From Profftia tarda (lineage in GTDB: Bacteria > Pseudomonadota > Gammaproteobacteria > Enterobacterales > Enterobacteriaceae), in contig NZ_LR890047.1 of NCBI RefSeq assembly GCF_904848675.1, positions 372,001 to 436,000 on the forward strand: a stretch of 64,000 nucleotides of DNA. Reading direction: 5' to 3'. Below are positions 53,175 through 62,453 of this stretch, piece after piece; the first letter of the stretch is position 1, and each line of letters begins with the position of its first letter. Below the pieces are notes generated by a model. It worked only from the letters and a program-made list of their open reading frames with translations. It ran no database searches and had not been told where the DNA came from. A program made the position numbers and the translations under genes.

Positions 53175-55090
53175 AAAATGTACATAATTTAACATATTTT
53201 TTATCAATGTCGCTTTATAATTGTATTTCATCTCTCTTAATGCTCTATATTCGTCTCTTTTATAATCCAGGAATTATAGGCTAAGTTTAATTAAAGATTT
53301 CCTTATTAAGTAAATCGCCATAGAAAATTAACTCTTCTGATATTACTTTCAAATTTTTATTAATTACTTATGTAGGAAGATTGGAGTTATAGCGGTTTTA
53401 TTGAGGGTAGGTTATATAATAAAATTAAATTTATCGATTTAATAATGATAGTATATTCTTAATATTTTAGTTTATTTCTATGGATCTAGCAAGTACAGGC
53501 TTAAAAAGCCTAATCGCAGGAGGAGAGTAGCATAATGCAATGTTTCCTATTTATATCATGAATAATATTCAAGCATATCATATCTGTTCTAGGAATCTAA
53601 TTTGCATGTGCATATCTTTGATAATTAATCTAATCAAGTAAAGAAATAAGTAAGGTACTTTGTAAAGGATCTCTGATACATTTTAAATGAGCTGAACGTT
53701 TTCTGTGTATTAAAGGCTTGCTAAATAGGTAAGTAGATAAACAAAAATATGCGTATCTGATCTTATCTAGTTTAAAAGTTAATGAAATAGCTATTGATTT
53801 CATCCTAAAACCATATGCTCTATAAGAGCATCAATCAAATCATATGATTCTCTGTGAGAATCAAAATATATTATATATTTGCAGCATATGATTATCTATA
53901 TAAGCAGGATGCAACTGCATAATTCCTGCAATAATCAGCATGTACAGTCAACCGATCATAATTTATTTTAGTAAAGAAAATCAAGTATCTCTTTTTAGTT
54001 CTAGTGAATGGAGAAGATGATTAAAAATCATATGTAATATGCAAGTAGTGATATTAGAACATTAAATTATTAATTTAATTAAGATTAAGCAAGTTATTAA
54101 GTTAAATTATCTGAGTTCTATCTGCTAGCGCTAAATATGTTTGTAGTTAGCTATTGTAAATAAAAAATACTAAAAATCCATCTAATTACTTTAGTAAAAT
54201 GTTTAGGACACTTATTATTATCTTGATTAAGGAAATTAATTATTGAGCATCATAAACTGTTGTGCCTGCTTCCCTAGTTATTTTCTGTCTTATCTTTATT
54301 GATATGCTTATTCAAGGTACTCTCATTAGGTAAAAAGAAAATTTCTGAGTACTATAGTATTTTCAGTATTTCTATTACTAATTTATAGATTTTAATAAAC
54401 CCTATATGAGATCTATTACGGGTGCATGATCAAACCCATATTAATGCTAAAATATTTTAGGGCGCATGGTTTATGATTCCGTATTACTGATAACTTCTGC
54501 TTCTTTTAATATATAGATATGATTTAAGATTTTAACATTGAGCAATTGCATATCATATAAATTCTTATCAACAGTAGATTTATATCATTTAATGTGCCCA
54601 AGTATAGGGAAATACCAAGAAAATATTCGCAATAAATCAGGAAATTGTTATTCACAATAGTATTTCTTATTCTTTAGTACAATCAAACTTGATTTTATCT
54701 ACGATAATATCATGAGGATAAGATCAGATCAGATCAGATCAGATCAGATGAATTTATCATGTAATAAAAGTATGTCAGCAAATATAGTTTGCATATTAAT
54801 CTTGAGTATAGTTTATATAACACATGCAAACTATTTTAAGATAAAACTTATATTTTAAATATATTACAAATTATGTCATAAATAGTTCAATACAGTTAAT
54901 AAATGATCTATTAATTTTTAATATTGTACAGCATTCGATCAATTAAGAAAAACAGTACAATAATAGGTGAGTATTATATCAATCAATATAACCTCATAGC
55001 TAAATAACATATTTTATATTAAGGTGAATATATTTCAAATAGATGATGCTTTTGGATTATATATGGGTATTAATAATTTTACTAAAATAC
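53175..55090 (+). pseudogene. yheS: Decayed yheS (ABC-F ATPase)
   Basis: Divergent from kefG, as in E. coli. Plus-strand blocks: NPG then G and V near 53264 (family INPGQKVGLVGKNG, Walker A); LL-x-x-S-stop-NHM near 53791-53816, which overlays LLLLDEPTNHLD of the first Walker B with N-H at the exact offset; then I-I-stop-F for EKWL, and I-Y-Y-I...Y-D-Y-L-Y near 53880-53920 for LILISHDRDFLD. Many stops. Its 3' half is not recognisable, so the end is projected from the 637-codon family. Confidence 0.6.
54721..54749. repeat. AGATC pentanucleotide microsatellite, 5.8 copies
   Basis: AGATC repeats five times from 54721 to 54745, followed by AGAT. It lies within the projected 3' part of the yheS ghost. 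A slippage-prone tract in DNA under no coding constraint. Confidence 0.95.
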
Positions 55091-55551
55091 TAATAGTTAT
55101 ACTATTTATAAATTAGTTACTAGAACTCACTAATATCATAAATGTTATATGTTACATAGATATTATGTTTTAATATAATTTACTATTTAAATAATAGCTC
55201 TTAAATTATACTGAGTGTATTCTTTATAAGTTTATAAATACTAACCGGTTTTCTTGATAATCATTTATTACTCATAATATTTAAAAAGAAAATATATCAA
55301 TGAAAGTTCAAACATGCATATACAAAACTACTTCTTCTATTTATAGTACGATTATTATTAATAGTATACTTGACTGCTATTTTATATTTTATTATGTATT
55401 TAACAACTTTACTCTTACAATTATAAGCCATAGATATATTTTCTAATATTATTATTTAGCAAATATCTTCTCAACAATTATATAAATAAATATAAGACAT
55501 AAAACTGACTTATACCATATATTTGTAGAGGCAATATTGACTTTTAAATGG

Positions 55552-55591
55552 ATTTCATAGATATTATCTGCAAAGAGAATATCTATGAAAT
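55552..55591. repeat. 14-bp inverted repeat
   Basis: ATTTCATAGATATT at 55552-55565 pairs with AATATCTATGAAAT at 55578-55591 around a 12-base loop. No adjoining gene or T-run. Confidence 0.8.
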
Positions 55592-56541
55592 AGTTATGAA
55601 AAATAACTTGAATATAAGCTAGATAGTTTAAATAATTGCATCTTTATTATGATTATTTATCACTCCTATTCATACGTTATATTACAATAATATCTCCTTC
55701 TAGTAGATATCAACGGATTATGTAGATAAAAGAGAGACATATGATCATTTTATGATATGAAATAAAGATAGGATTTTTTATTGCTATAAAAACAAAAGGT
55801 ATATACAGAACTTTTATAACAATGCTGCATCCGTATATAATGTGAACATAGAAAGATTTATTCTAGTGCAATAAAATCATTATTATCATTTGTATCTTTT
55901 TCTATCATATATTTTTGGTTTTTAAATATTTTTATGGTTACTGTAAGTATATAATATTTTTAGTTTCTGCTAAAGAATATATTAATATAATCAACTATTT
56001 AATTAATTATTATATTAATTTCATTTAATTACTCATATAACCTAACTTTATATTATAATTAAAATATAGAGTTAACCTAAATAAATATAATATTTAGATT
56101 AGATTTTGGTTTGTGTTAATAATTAATAATTATATTATTACAATTTATGGTTCAGGATATTAACAATGGTGAGCAATATTATATTAAGTTCAAGTAAAGA
56201 TTATATCATTATCAGTTTATCAAGGTACTTTATTTAGTAAGGTTAATTAATCAATATATATTGTCGCATATCTACTTAATAAAATTAACTTATTGAGTAT
56301 ATTATATACCAGAGATGTACTATATGTACATATACTGTCGTTCTTTTCTAAGAAGATAAATTTATTAGGATAATTATTTAGAACACTCATAGTGTTTATG
56401 ATATCTTTTTATATTTTATCTTTCAATAAAAGATTAAGAATTATTAATTTAATTATTTTAAAATAAAAGATGATAATTAATTCTATTTTCTGGCATGTAT
56501 TTAATTTTTAAATTAATCATAAAAGATGATCTATTTCAACT

Positions 56542-56593
56542 TCTAATTATTGAAGAACATACGATATGAATCTTATGTGCTTCAATAATTAGA
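56542..56593. repeat. Inverted repeat 22 nt downstream of aroE
   Basis: TCTAATTATTGAAG at 56542-56555 pairs perfectly with CTTCAATAATTAGA at 56580-56593, and ACATA/TATGT inside the loop extend it. It sits where the aroE transcript should end (minus strand). It lacks a clean T-run, so it may be an mRNA 3' end stabiliser and not a simple intrinsic terminator. Confidence 0.7.
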
Positions 56594-56615
56594 TAATTGC
56601 TATAAACTATATCCT

Positions 56616-57443
56616 CTATGTAAATTGTGTGCATTCTTTACGCATGACTTCTAGAACTGATGATGTTGCTGGCATTACCTCATTCCACAGTAAGAATGAA
56701 TAGGCAGCTTGTTCTACTAACATACCTAAACCATCAGCTAGCTGTATTACACCTTGTGTCTTTGCCAAGGACAGGAACGGTGTTAATCTTTCTTGATAAA
56801 AGATATCATAGCACGCAGTATTTTTATTAATTATTTCAAAGGGAATTTGCGGAATTTCATTATAAATACCCGAAGATGTTGCATTGATTATAAGATCAAA
56901 TCTCTCGTCTTGTAGTTTACTAAAATCAACAGAAGTAATTTTTTTTCCTAAAGCACTAAATATTTTGGATAGTTCTTGTGCACGAGTATACGTTCTGTTA
57001 GTAATGATCAGCTCACATCCCAGCGATAATAGTGGTTGTATTATACCGCGCGCTGCACCACCAGCACCTATTAATAAAATTTTTGTTTTAGGAAAGACCA
57101 TACCTAAACGCTTAATATCACTCAATAGACCAATACCGTCAGTATTATCTCCTAGCAATCTGCCATCTCTTAAAACCTTTATCGTGTTAACAGCTCCTGC
57201 TAATGAGGCTCTTTCACTTAATTCATCTACTAGTTTATATGCCTGTTCTTTAAATGGTATCGTGATATTTGCTCCGGATCCACCGCAAGAAAAAAATGAC
57301 TTAATGCTTTTATCAAAGTTATCAGTAGAAGTTAGGTGAGCATTATAACTCAGAGCAATTCCCGTCTGTTCGGAAAACATCTTATGTATTCTTGGTGATT
57401 TGCTATGCTTAATGGGATTACCAAAAACCGCAAATTGTTTCAT
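56616..57443 (-). CDS. aroE: AroE, shikimate dehydrogenase
   Basis: Reduces 3-dehydroshikimate to shikimate with NADPH in the chorismate pathway. 275 residues (E. coli 272). Substrate site VFGNPIKHSKSPRIH near residues 5-19, catalytic Lys in ANITIPFKEQAYKL near 63-67, catalytic Asp in GDNTDGIGLL near 101, NADP motif IGAGGAARGI near 127, NRT basic patch near 149, GLGMLVEQAA near 245. It follows tsaC with a 5-nt gap, so the two are surely co-transcribed, as in E. coli smg-yrdD-tsaC-aroE. Confidence 0.96.
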   Translation of the reverse strand: MKQFAVFGNPIKHSKSPRIHKMFSEQTGIALSYNAHLTSTDNFDKSIKSFFSCGGSGANITIPFKEQAYKLVDELSERASLAGAVNTIKVLRDGRLLGDNTDGIGLLSDIKRLGMVFPKTKILLIGAGGAARGIIQPLLSLGCELIITNRTYTRAQELSKIFSALGKKITSVDFSKLQDERFDLIINATSSGIYNEIPQIPFEIINKNTACYDIFYQERLTPFLSLAKTQGVIQLADGLGMLVEQAAYSFLLWNEVMPATSSVLEVMRKECTQFT

Positions 57444-57448
57444 TTGTA

Positions 57449-57985
57449 TTACCCTTGCCTAAATAATTGGTTAGTTAAAGCATCGCGAATTTCAGATGGT
57501 TGTAGACTTGTACCAACTGCTTCATCAATTAAAAGCAAATCATCACCAAACTGTAAACGAACCTCTTGCGCAGTACGGCAAGGCTTTAGACCGCTCAGAT
57601 TAGCACTGGTTGAAACGATAGGCTTACCAAATTCTGAGCACAGTATTTGGATGAAGGAGTAATGACTAACTCGTACTGCAATCGTAGAAAAATGACCTAT
57701 TAACCATCTAGGGGTCGTTATTTTAGCAGGTATTATCCAAGTAATAGGTGTTTCATTATAAGAAAATAATTGTTCGATTTTTTTTTCTGATAATTTTGTA
57801 CGATCAATATATGGCAGTAATTGCTCATATTTTGCTGCAATAAGAATTAACCCTTTCCCCCATGATCTCTTTTTTAACTCTAATAATGCATGCACAGCTG
57901 TTTCACTATCAGGATCGCAACCTAGACCAAAAACAGACTCAGTAGGATAAGCTATAACCTTTGCATTTTTTAATGCTTGTACCAT
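57449..57985 (-). CDS. tsaC: TsaC, threonylcarbamoyl-AMP synthase
   Basis: Makes threonylcarbamoyl-AMP from Thr, bicarbonate and ATP for the t6A37 modification of ANN-decoding tRNAs. 178 residues, 12 fewer than E. coli, because the N-terminal helix is shorter. Motifs: VIAYPTESVFGLGCDP near 10-25, KKRSWGKGLILIA near 38 (family K-R-x4-KGLI), KPIVSTSANLSGL near 130-142, and the C-terminal PSEIRDALTNQLFRQG. An ATG at 57985 is the only good start. yrdD, which lies between smg and tsaC in E. coli, is gone. Confidence 0.95.
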   Translation of the reverse strand: MVQALKNAKVIAYPTESVFGLGCDPDSETAVHALLELKKRSWGKGLILIAAKYEQLLPYIDRTKLSEKKIEQLFSYNETPITWIIPAKITTPRWLIGHFSTIAVRVSHYSFIQILCSEFGKPIVSTSANLSGLKPCRTAQEVRLQFGDDLLLIDEAVGTSLQPSEIRDALTNQLFRQG

Positions 57986-58205
57986 ACTTTTTAGCGATGA
58001 TTTTTGTTTTTTGTTTTTTATTTTTTATTCTCTTAGATGAATTTAGTATATTCTATCGATTATACTGTAGAAAAATATCTGCATATTTTTTATATTTGTT
58101 TTATACCTATTCAGGACGAGTAATGGGTTAAAATACTTAAAATATCTTTTGTGTTATGTATTTAATAAACTGCAAAAGTATTCTATTGATTCATCAATCA
58201 ACTCC

Positions 58206-58679
58206 TTAATTTAGGTAGCCATCATTATACTCGAACAATAGTGCTTCCATCTGCTTATAAGCATATTCATGACCAGGAACGTTAAAGAGTACCATCAGCA
58301 CTACCCACTCTACATCCTCAAGATCTAGCTGCTCCGCATCTAGGGCCATCACGCGATCAATAACCATTTCTCTAGTTTCTGGAGTTAATACTTGTATTTG
58401 CTCAAGAAAGAGTAAGTACCCTCGGCATGTACTATCCAGGCGCATTACCTCTTCATAGGCATAAATGCGTATTAAATGAGGCTTTTGACATGAAGTGTAA
58501 GGTAGTGCATTAGTTTCTTGCATAAAAGCAAGTTTTTCTAACCATCCAAGGGCATTACATATATCTTTTCGTTCAAACCCTACGCTTGTCAAATCATCAG
58601 TTAATTTATCTTGATCAACCTGCATGCCTGATGCAGTATGTATATATGTCTCGAATAGGTATATTAATACGTCGAACAT
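58206..58679 (-). CDS. smg: Smg, conserved protein of unknown function
   Basis: DUF494 family, found in gamma- and beta-proteobacteria beside dprA and topA-like genes; no established biochemical role. The frame is open from 58721, but the family start MFDVLIYLFETYIHT is the ATG at 58679, with GAAGGGGGG 6-10 nt upstream, giving 157 residues as in E. coli. Acidic, mostly helical; CRGYLLFLEQIQVL near 80 and WVVLMVLFNVPG near 125 are intact. The 14 codons above the start belong to the decayed dprA tail. Confidence 0.93.
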   Translation of the reverse strand: MFDVLIYLFETYIHTASGMQVDQDKLTDDLTSVGFERKDICNALGWLEKLAFMQETNALPYTSCQKPHLIRIYAYEEVMRLDSTCRGYLLFLEQIQVLTPETREMVIDRVMALDAEQLDLEDVEWVVLMVLFNVPGHEYAYKQMEALLFEYNDGYLN

Positions 58680-58684
58680 GGCTA

Positions 58685-58860
58685 GCCCCCCTTCAGTTAG
58701 ACATAGACCGCCGGGATACATATTGAGCTTTATTTATTGTTAATGACATATAGTTAATGCTCTTCTTTAGGCGGCCGCATCTATAGATGTCACCTCACAT
58801 TCTACGTTAGTGAACAAATCGGTAAACAATAATTCGACTTAGATCTTTCGAAGTAATTAC
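58685..58860 (-). pseudogene. dprA: 3' stub of decayed dprA (smf)
   Basis: Immediately upstream of smg, as in E. coli. The minus strand reads ELLFTDLFTNVECEVTSIDA, then A-A-stop-R-R-A-L, and ends YPGGL, matching ELLANVGDEVTPVDVVAERAG and VPGGY of the DprA C-terminal winged-helix domain. Only the last 60 or so codons remain; valS begins 150 nt further, so the 5' part of dprA has been cut off at a rearrangement junction. Confidence 0.75.
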
Positions 58861-59006
58861 AACTAACTGATTGCCTAACTATATAGTTGAGATAGATCAT
58901 TATGATAACAGTAATAGAATTCTACTCTTCAAGTATTATAAGATTTTATGAGGCATTTCTTAGAATTATTTCAAGTATCTCGTTATAGTTTTCTTAAGAG
59001 TATTTA

Positions 59007-61862
59007 TTATAATGCAGCAATAACTTCTTGCTGTACTATCAGTTTAGCTTTCGCTTCAATGTAAGTATTCATCTTTTTAATTTCCTTAGCAACAATGATC
59101 TCAGGCGCATGAGCGAGAAGATTTTTATCAAATATTTTTTCTTCTATTCTCCTGATTTCAGCTTCTATTTTAGTTATTTCTTTTGCTAAACGATCTAGCT
59201 CGGTATCCTTATCGAACAAGCTAACCATTGGTATTAGTAGTACTGCGCTATCAACTATTTTAGTAACAGACACTGGACCTATGTCGCCAACAGGTAAGAT
59301 AGTAATATTTTCTAAATTTGCTATTGACTTAATAAAAATTAGATTTTCCTGCACACGGCGCTGGGCATCATTTTCTAATTCACGCAGAAAAAGTTCTAGT
59401 GGTTTATTGAGGGGAGTATTCATTTCTGAACGAATATTGCGTATAGCAATTACTAATTTTTTGATCCAAACTAGATCGTCCGAGGAAATCTTATCAACTT
59501 TAGATTCATCATATTTAGGGAATGGTTGCAACATTATTGTATCATCAGTAATACATTTTAAATGCTTTACTTTTTGCCATATAGTTTCGGTGATATATGG
59601 GATAATCGGATGTGCAGCGCGTAGCAGAGCCTCTAGTACGGTAATCATTGTGTGACCTGTGCCACGCATTTCAGCTATCGAACCATCTGTCATGGTTGGT
59701 TTAGTGATTTCGAGATACCAATCGCAGAACTGGTTCCAGGTAAACTCATACAAAATATTAGCGGCTAGATCGAAACGATATTGATCTAGCGCTGTGCGGT
59801 AGGATTTTAACATCTGATTAAATTCAGATAAAATCCAACGATCAGCTCTAGACAGGATTGTTAATCCTGCAGACAGGTTATAATCTTGATTTTTGGTATG
59901 TATCAGGACAAAGCGGCTAGCGTTCCAAAGCTTATTACAAAAATTACGGTAACCTTTAAGACGGTTCATATCCCAGTTAACATCACGCCCCGTAGAAGAT
60001 AGCGCTGCTAAGGTGAAGCGAAGAGCATCAGTTCCGTGTGCCTCAATTCCTTTAGGGAATTGTTTTTGGGTACGTTTCGCAATTGATTCAGCTAGCTGTG
60101 GTTGCATCATATTACTAGTGCGCTTCTTAATTAATTCTGATAAAGAGACACCATCTATCATATCTAATGGATCGATAACATTGCCTTTAGACTTAGACAT
60201 TTTATGTCCTTTTTCATCACGAATAAGGCCTGTTATATAAACAGTTTTAAATGGAATCTGGGGCTTTCCATGTTTATCTTTCATGAAGTGCATACTTAAC
60301 ATGATCATGCGTGCTATCCAGAAGAAGATAATGTCAAAACCACTGGTCAATACGTTTGTTGGGTAAAAAGTTTTTAGTGCTTCTGTTTCTTCAGGCCATC
60401 CTAGACTTGAAAAACTCCACAGTCCGGAAGAGAACCAGGTATCTAGAACATCATCATCTTGTTTTAATACTACTGCAGCACTCATGTTATTCTCGCTGCG
60501 GACTTCGTCTTCACTTTTTCCTAAGAAGATATTGCCTTCTATGTCATACCAAGCTGGAATGCGATGCCCCCACCAGAGTTGACGAGAAATACACCAGTCT
60601 TGAATGCCAGTCATCCAAGAATAGTACATGTTTTCATATTGCTTAGGTACGAACTGTATTTCACCTTTTTTAACAGCTTCTATTGCTCTTTTTGATAGAG
60701 GTTCAGTGCGTACGTACCATTGATCAGTAAGCATAGGCTCGATAACAACTCCACTACGATCTCCATAAGGAATAGTAAGAATATGAGGCTGGACTTGCAC
60801 TAGTAGATCAGATTCTTCACAAGCCCTAATGACGGCGCGGCGAAGTTCAAAACGGTTCATACTACAGAATTCTTGGGGTATATCTGCACTATAAGCTTCG
60901 ATTTTTTTTCCTTGTGTATCAAATACCTCAGCTTTCTCACGTATTTTGCCATCAAAATTTAGAATATTAATCATAGGAAGTGCATGGCGACGAGCAACTT
61001 CATAGTCGTTGAAGTCGTGAGCTGGTGTTATTTTAACGCAGCCAGTTCCTTTACCTATATCAGCGTGCTGATCGCTAATAATAGGAATGCGTCGGCCAAT
61101 CAAAGGTATTAATGCGAATCTACCATTTAAATTTTTGTAACGTAGATCTGTTGGGTTCACAGCCAAAGCGGTATCACCAAACAGGGTTTCTGGCCGTGTT
61201 GTGGCAACTACTATATAATCTTTTCCGTTGTTTGTTTTCTCACCGTCAGCAATCTGATAACGGAGATACCACATAAAGCCATTGGTTTTGCGGTTTTCAA
61301 CCTCTAGATCTGAAATAGCAGTTTGTAGTTTTGGATCCCAATTTACTAGGCGCTTACCGCGGTAAATTAGATCTTCTTTATACAATCGAATGAATGCTTC
61401 TTTAACTGCTTTAGAGAGACAAGCATCCATCGTAAAGCGTTCACGATCCCAGTCAACTGAATTACCTAGACGACGCATCTGATAGGAGATGTTACAACTA
61501 GATTCTTTTTTCCAACGCCATATTCTATCAATGAAAGCATCACGTCCATAGTCATGGCGTGTTTTACCTTCTTCAGTTGCTATTTTGCGCTCGACAACCA
61601 TTTGAGTAGCAATACCAGCGTGATCGGTGCCTACCTGCCATAGTGTATTTTTGCCTTGCATTCGCTGATAGCGGATCATTATATCCATAATAGTGTGCTG
61701 AAAAGCATGTCCCATATGTAGATTTCCAGTAACATTAGGAGGTGGTATCATAATACAGAAACTTTCTTTACTACTATCGTCATTTGGCCTAAAGTAACCC
61801 CGCTGTTCCCAGTGTTTATAAAGTGTTTGCTCAATGTTTTTCGGATTATATGTTTTTTTCAT
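59007..61862 (-). CDS. valS: ValS, valyl-tRNA synthetase
   Basis: Charges tRNA-Val and edits misactivated threonine. 951 residues from ATG 61862, exactly the E. coli length; the frame is open to 61892, but that extension (MIDKSQKRST) is not conserved. HIGH box as PPPNVTGNLHMGHAFQ near 41-56, editing CP1 domain near 220-400 (TTRPETLFGDTALAVNP), KMSKS near 555, anticodon-binding domain, and the C-terminal coiled-coil arm near 885-951. No frame damage. In E. coli it follows pepA and holC; pepA is still upstream, holC is decayed. Confidence 0.97.
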   Translation of the reverse strand: MKKTYNPKNIEQTLYKHWEQRGYFRPNDDSSKESFCIMIPPPNVTGNLHMGHAFQHTIMDIMIRYQRMQGKNTLWQVGTDHAGIATQMVVERKIATEEGKTRHDYGRDAFIDRIWRWKKESSCNISYQMRRLGNSVDWDRERFTMDACLSKAVKEAFIRLYKEDLIYRGKRLVNWDPKLQTAISDLEVENRKTNGFMWYLRYQIADGEKTNNGKDYIVVATTRPETLFGDTALAVNPTDLRYKNLNGRFALIPLIGRRIPIISDQHADIGKGTGCVKITPAHDFNDYEVARRHALPMINILNFDGKIREKAEVFDTQGKKIEAYSADIPQEFCSMNRFELRRAVIRACEESDLLVQVQPHILTIPYGDRSGVVIEPMLTDQWYVRTEPLSKRAIEAVKKGEIQFVPKQYENMYYSWMTGIQDWCISRQLWWGHRIPAWYDIEGNIFLGKSEDEVRSENNMSAAVVLKQDDDVLDTWFSSGLWSFSSLGWPEETEALKTFYPTNVLTSGFDIIFFWIARMIMLSMHFMKDKHGKPQIPFKTVYITGLIRDEKGHKMSKSKGNVIDPLDMIDGVSLSELIKKRTSNMMQPQLAESIAKRTQKQFPKGIEAHGTDALRFTLAALSSTGRDVNWDMNRLKGYRNFCNKLWNASRFVLIHTKNQDYNLSAGLTILSRADRWILSEFNQMLKSYRTALDQYRFDLAANILYEFTWNQFCDWYLEITKPTMTDGSIAEMRGTGHTMITVLEALLRAAHPIIPYITETIWQKVKHLKCITDDTIMLQPFPKYDESKVDKISSDDLVWIKKLVIAIRNIRSEMNTPLNKPLELFLRELENDAQRRVQENLIFIKSIANLENITILPVGDIGPVSVTKIVDSAVLLIPMVSLFDKDTELDRLAKEITKIEAEIRRIEEKIFDKNLLAHAPEIIVAKEIKKMNTYIEAKAKLIVQQEVIAAL

Positions 61863-61899
61863 AGTGCTTCTTTTCTGGCTCTTATCAATCAATGTGATT

Positions 61900-62350
61900 G
61901 GTGCGCGGCTTAATGTAATTATAATAAAGCTCTAAGTAGTATTTATAGTGGTCAGTTGCTAACTGCTTTCACATTTTTCAGAAGGCACCAAGTCTAATTG
62001 CATCATGAAAGAGGTTATAAAATGTGTATATTCATCATCTAGGTAAATCATAAATTTATATTATATATGTCTACCTGGTTTCCGGATTTATAGCTCTACT
62101 AAGGCTATATCTTTGTATTCTGCGCACTAGCTATATTATCCGGTAAGAATACATATGATTAGAAACCAGTAATGCTTTATCCAGTTTTATTATCTTCGCT
62201 TGATATTGTAAATCAATAAGAATTCTCTTATACATCTTCATTGTTGACAGTTAGAGTAACATGCCAGATCTTTTATAATATCTAATGTGCTACTCAGGTT
62301 GCTTGTATTCAAAAACAGAGGATAACCTTCTTAATTAAGTTGTATTCATA
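61900..62350 (-). pseudogene. holC: Decayed holC (DNA polymerase III chi subunit)
   Basis: Between pepA and valS, as in E. coli. Minus-strand blocks: LDKALL near 62186 (family LDEALW), FLPDNIASAQN at 62149-62120 (family FVPHNLAGEGP), A-L-V-E-L (family APVEIAW), and YTHFITSF...LDLVPSE near 62020-61985 (family FADFATAFTEVVDFVPYE). Stops and frameshifts between blocks. Chi links the clamp loader to SSB; reduced symbionts commonly lack it. Confidence 0.75.
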
Positions 62351-62453
62351 TGAGTACATGCAAAATTTATTAGATTATTAAAACAAAAAAACTTTTTCTA
62401 AACACCAATATGCAAGCAGTATCATGAAAGCTACCTGATTTGATACTAATATT

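Larger units (their letters stand above)
55091..56615. other. Gap between the yheS ghost and aroE
   Basis: Very AT-rich. Two inverted repeats: a 14-bp stem at 55552-55591 (ATTTCATAGATATT) and a 14-bp stem at 56542-56593 just past aroE. No gene recognised. Confidence 0.5.
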
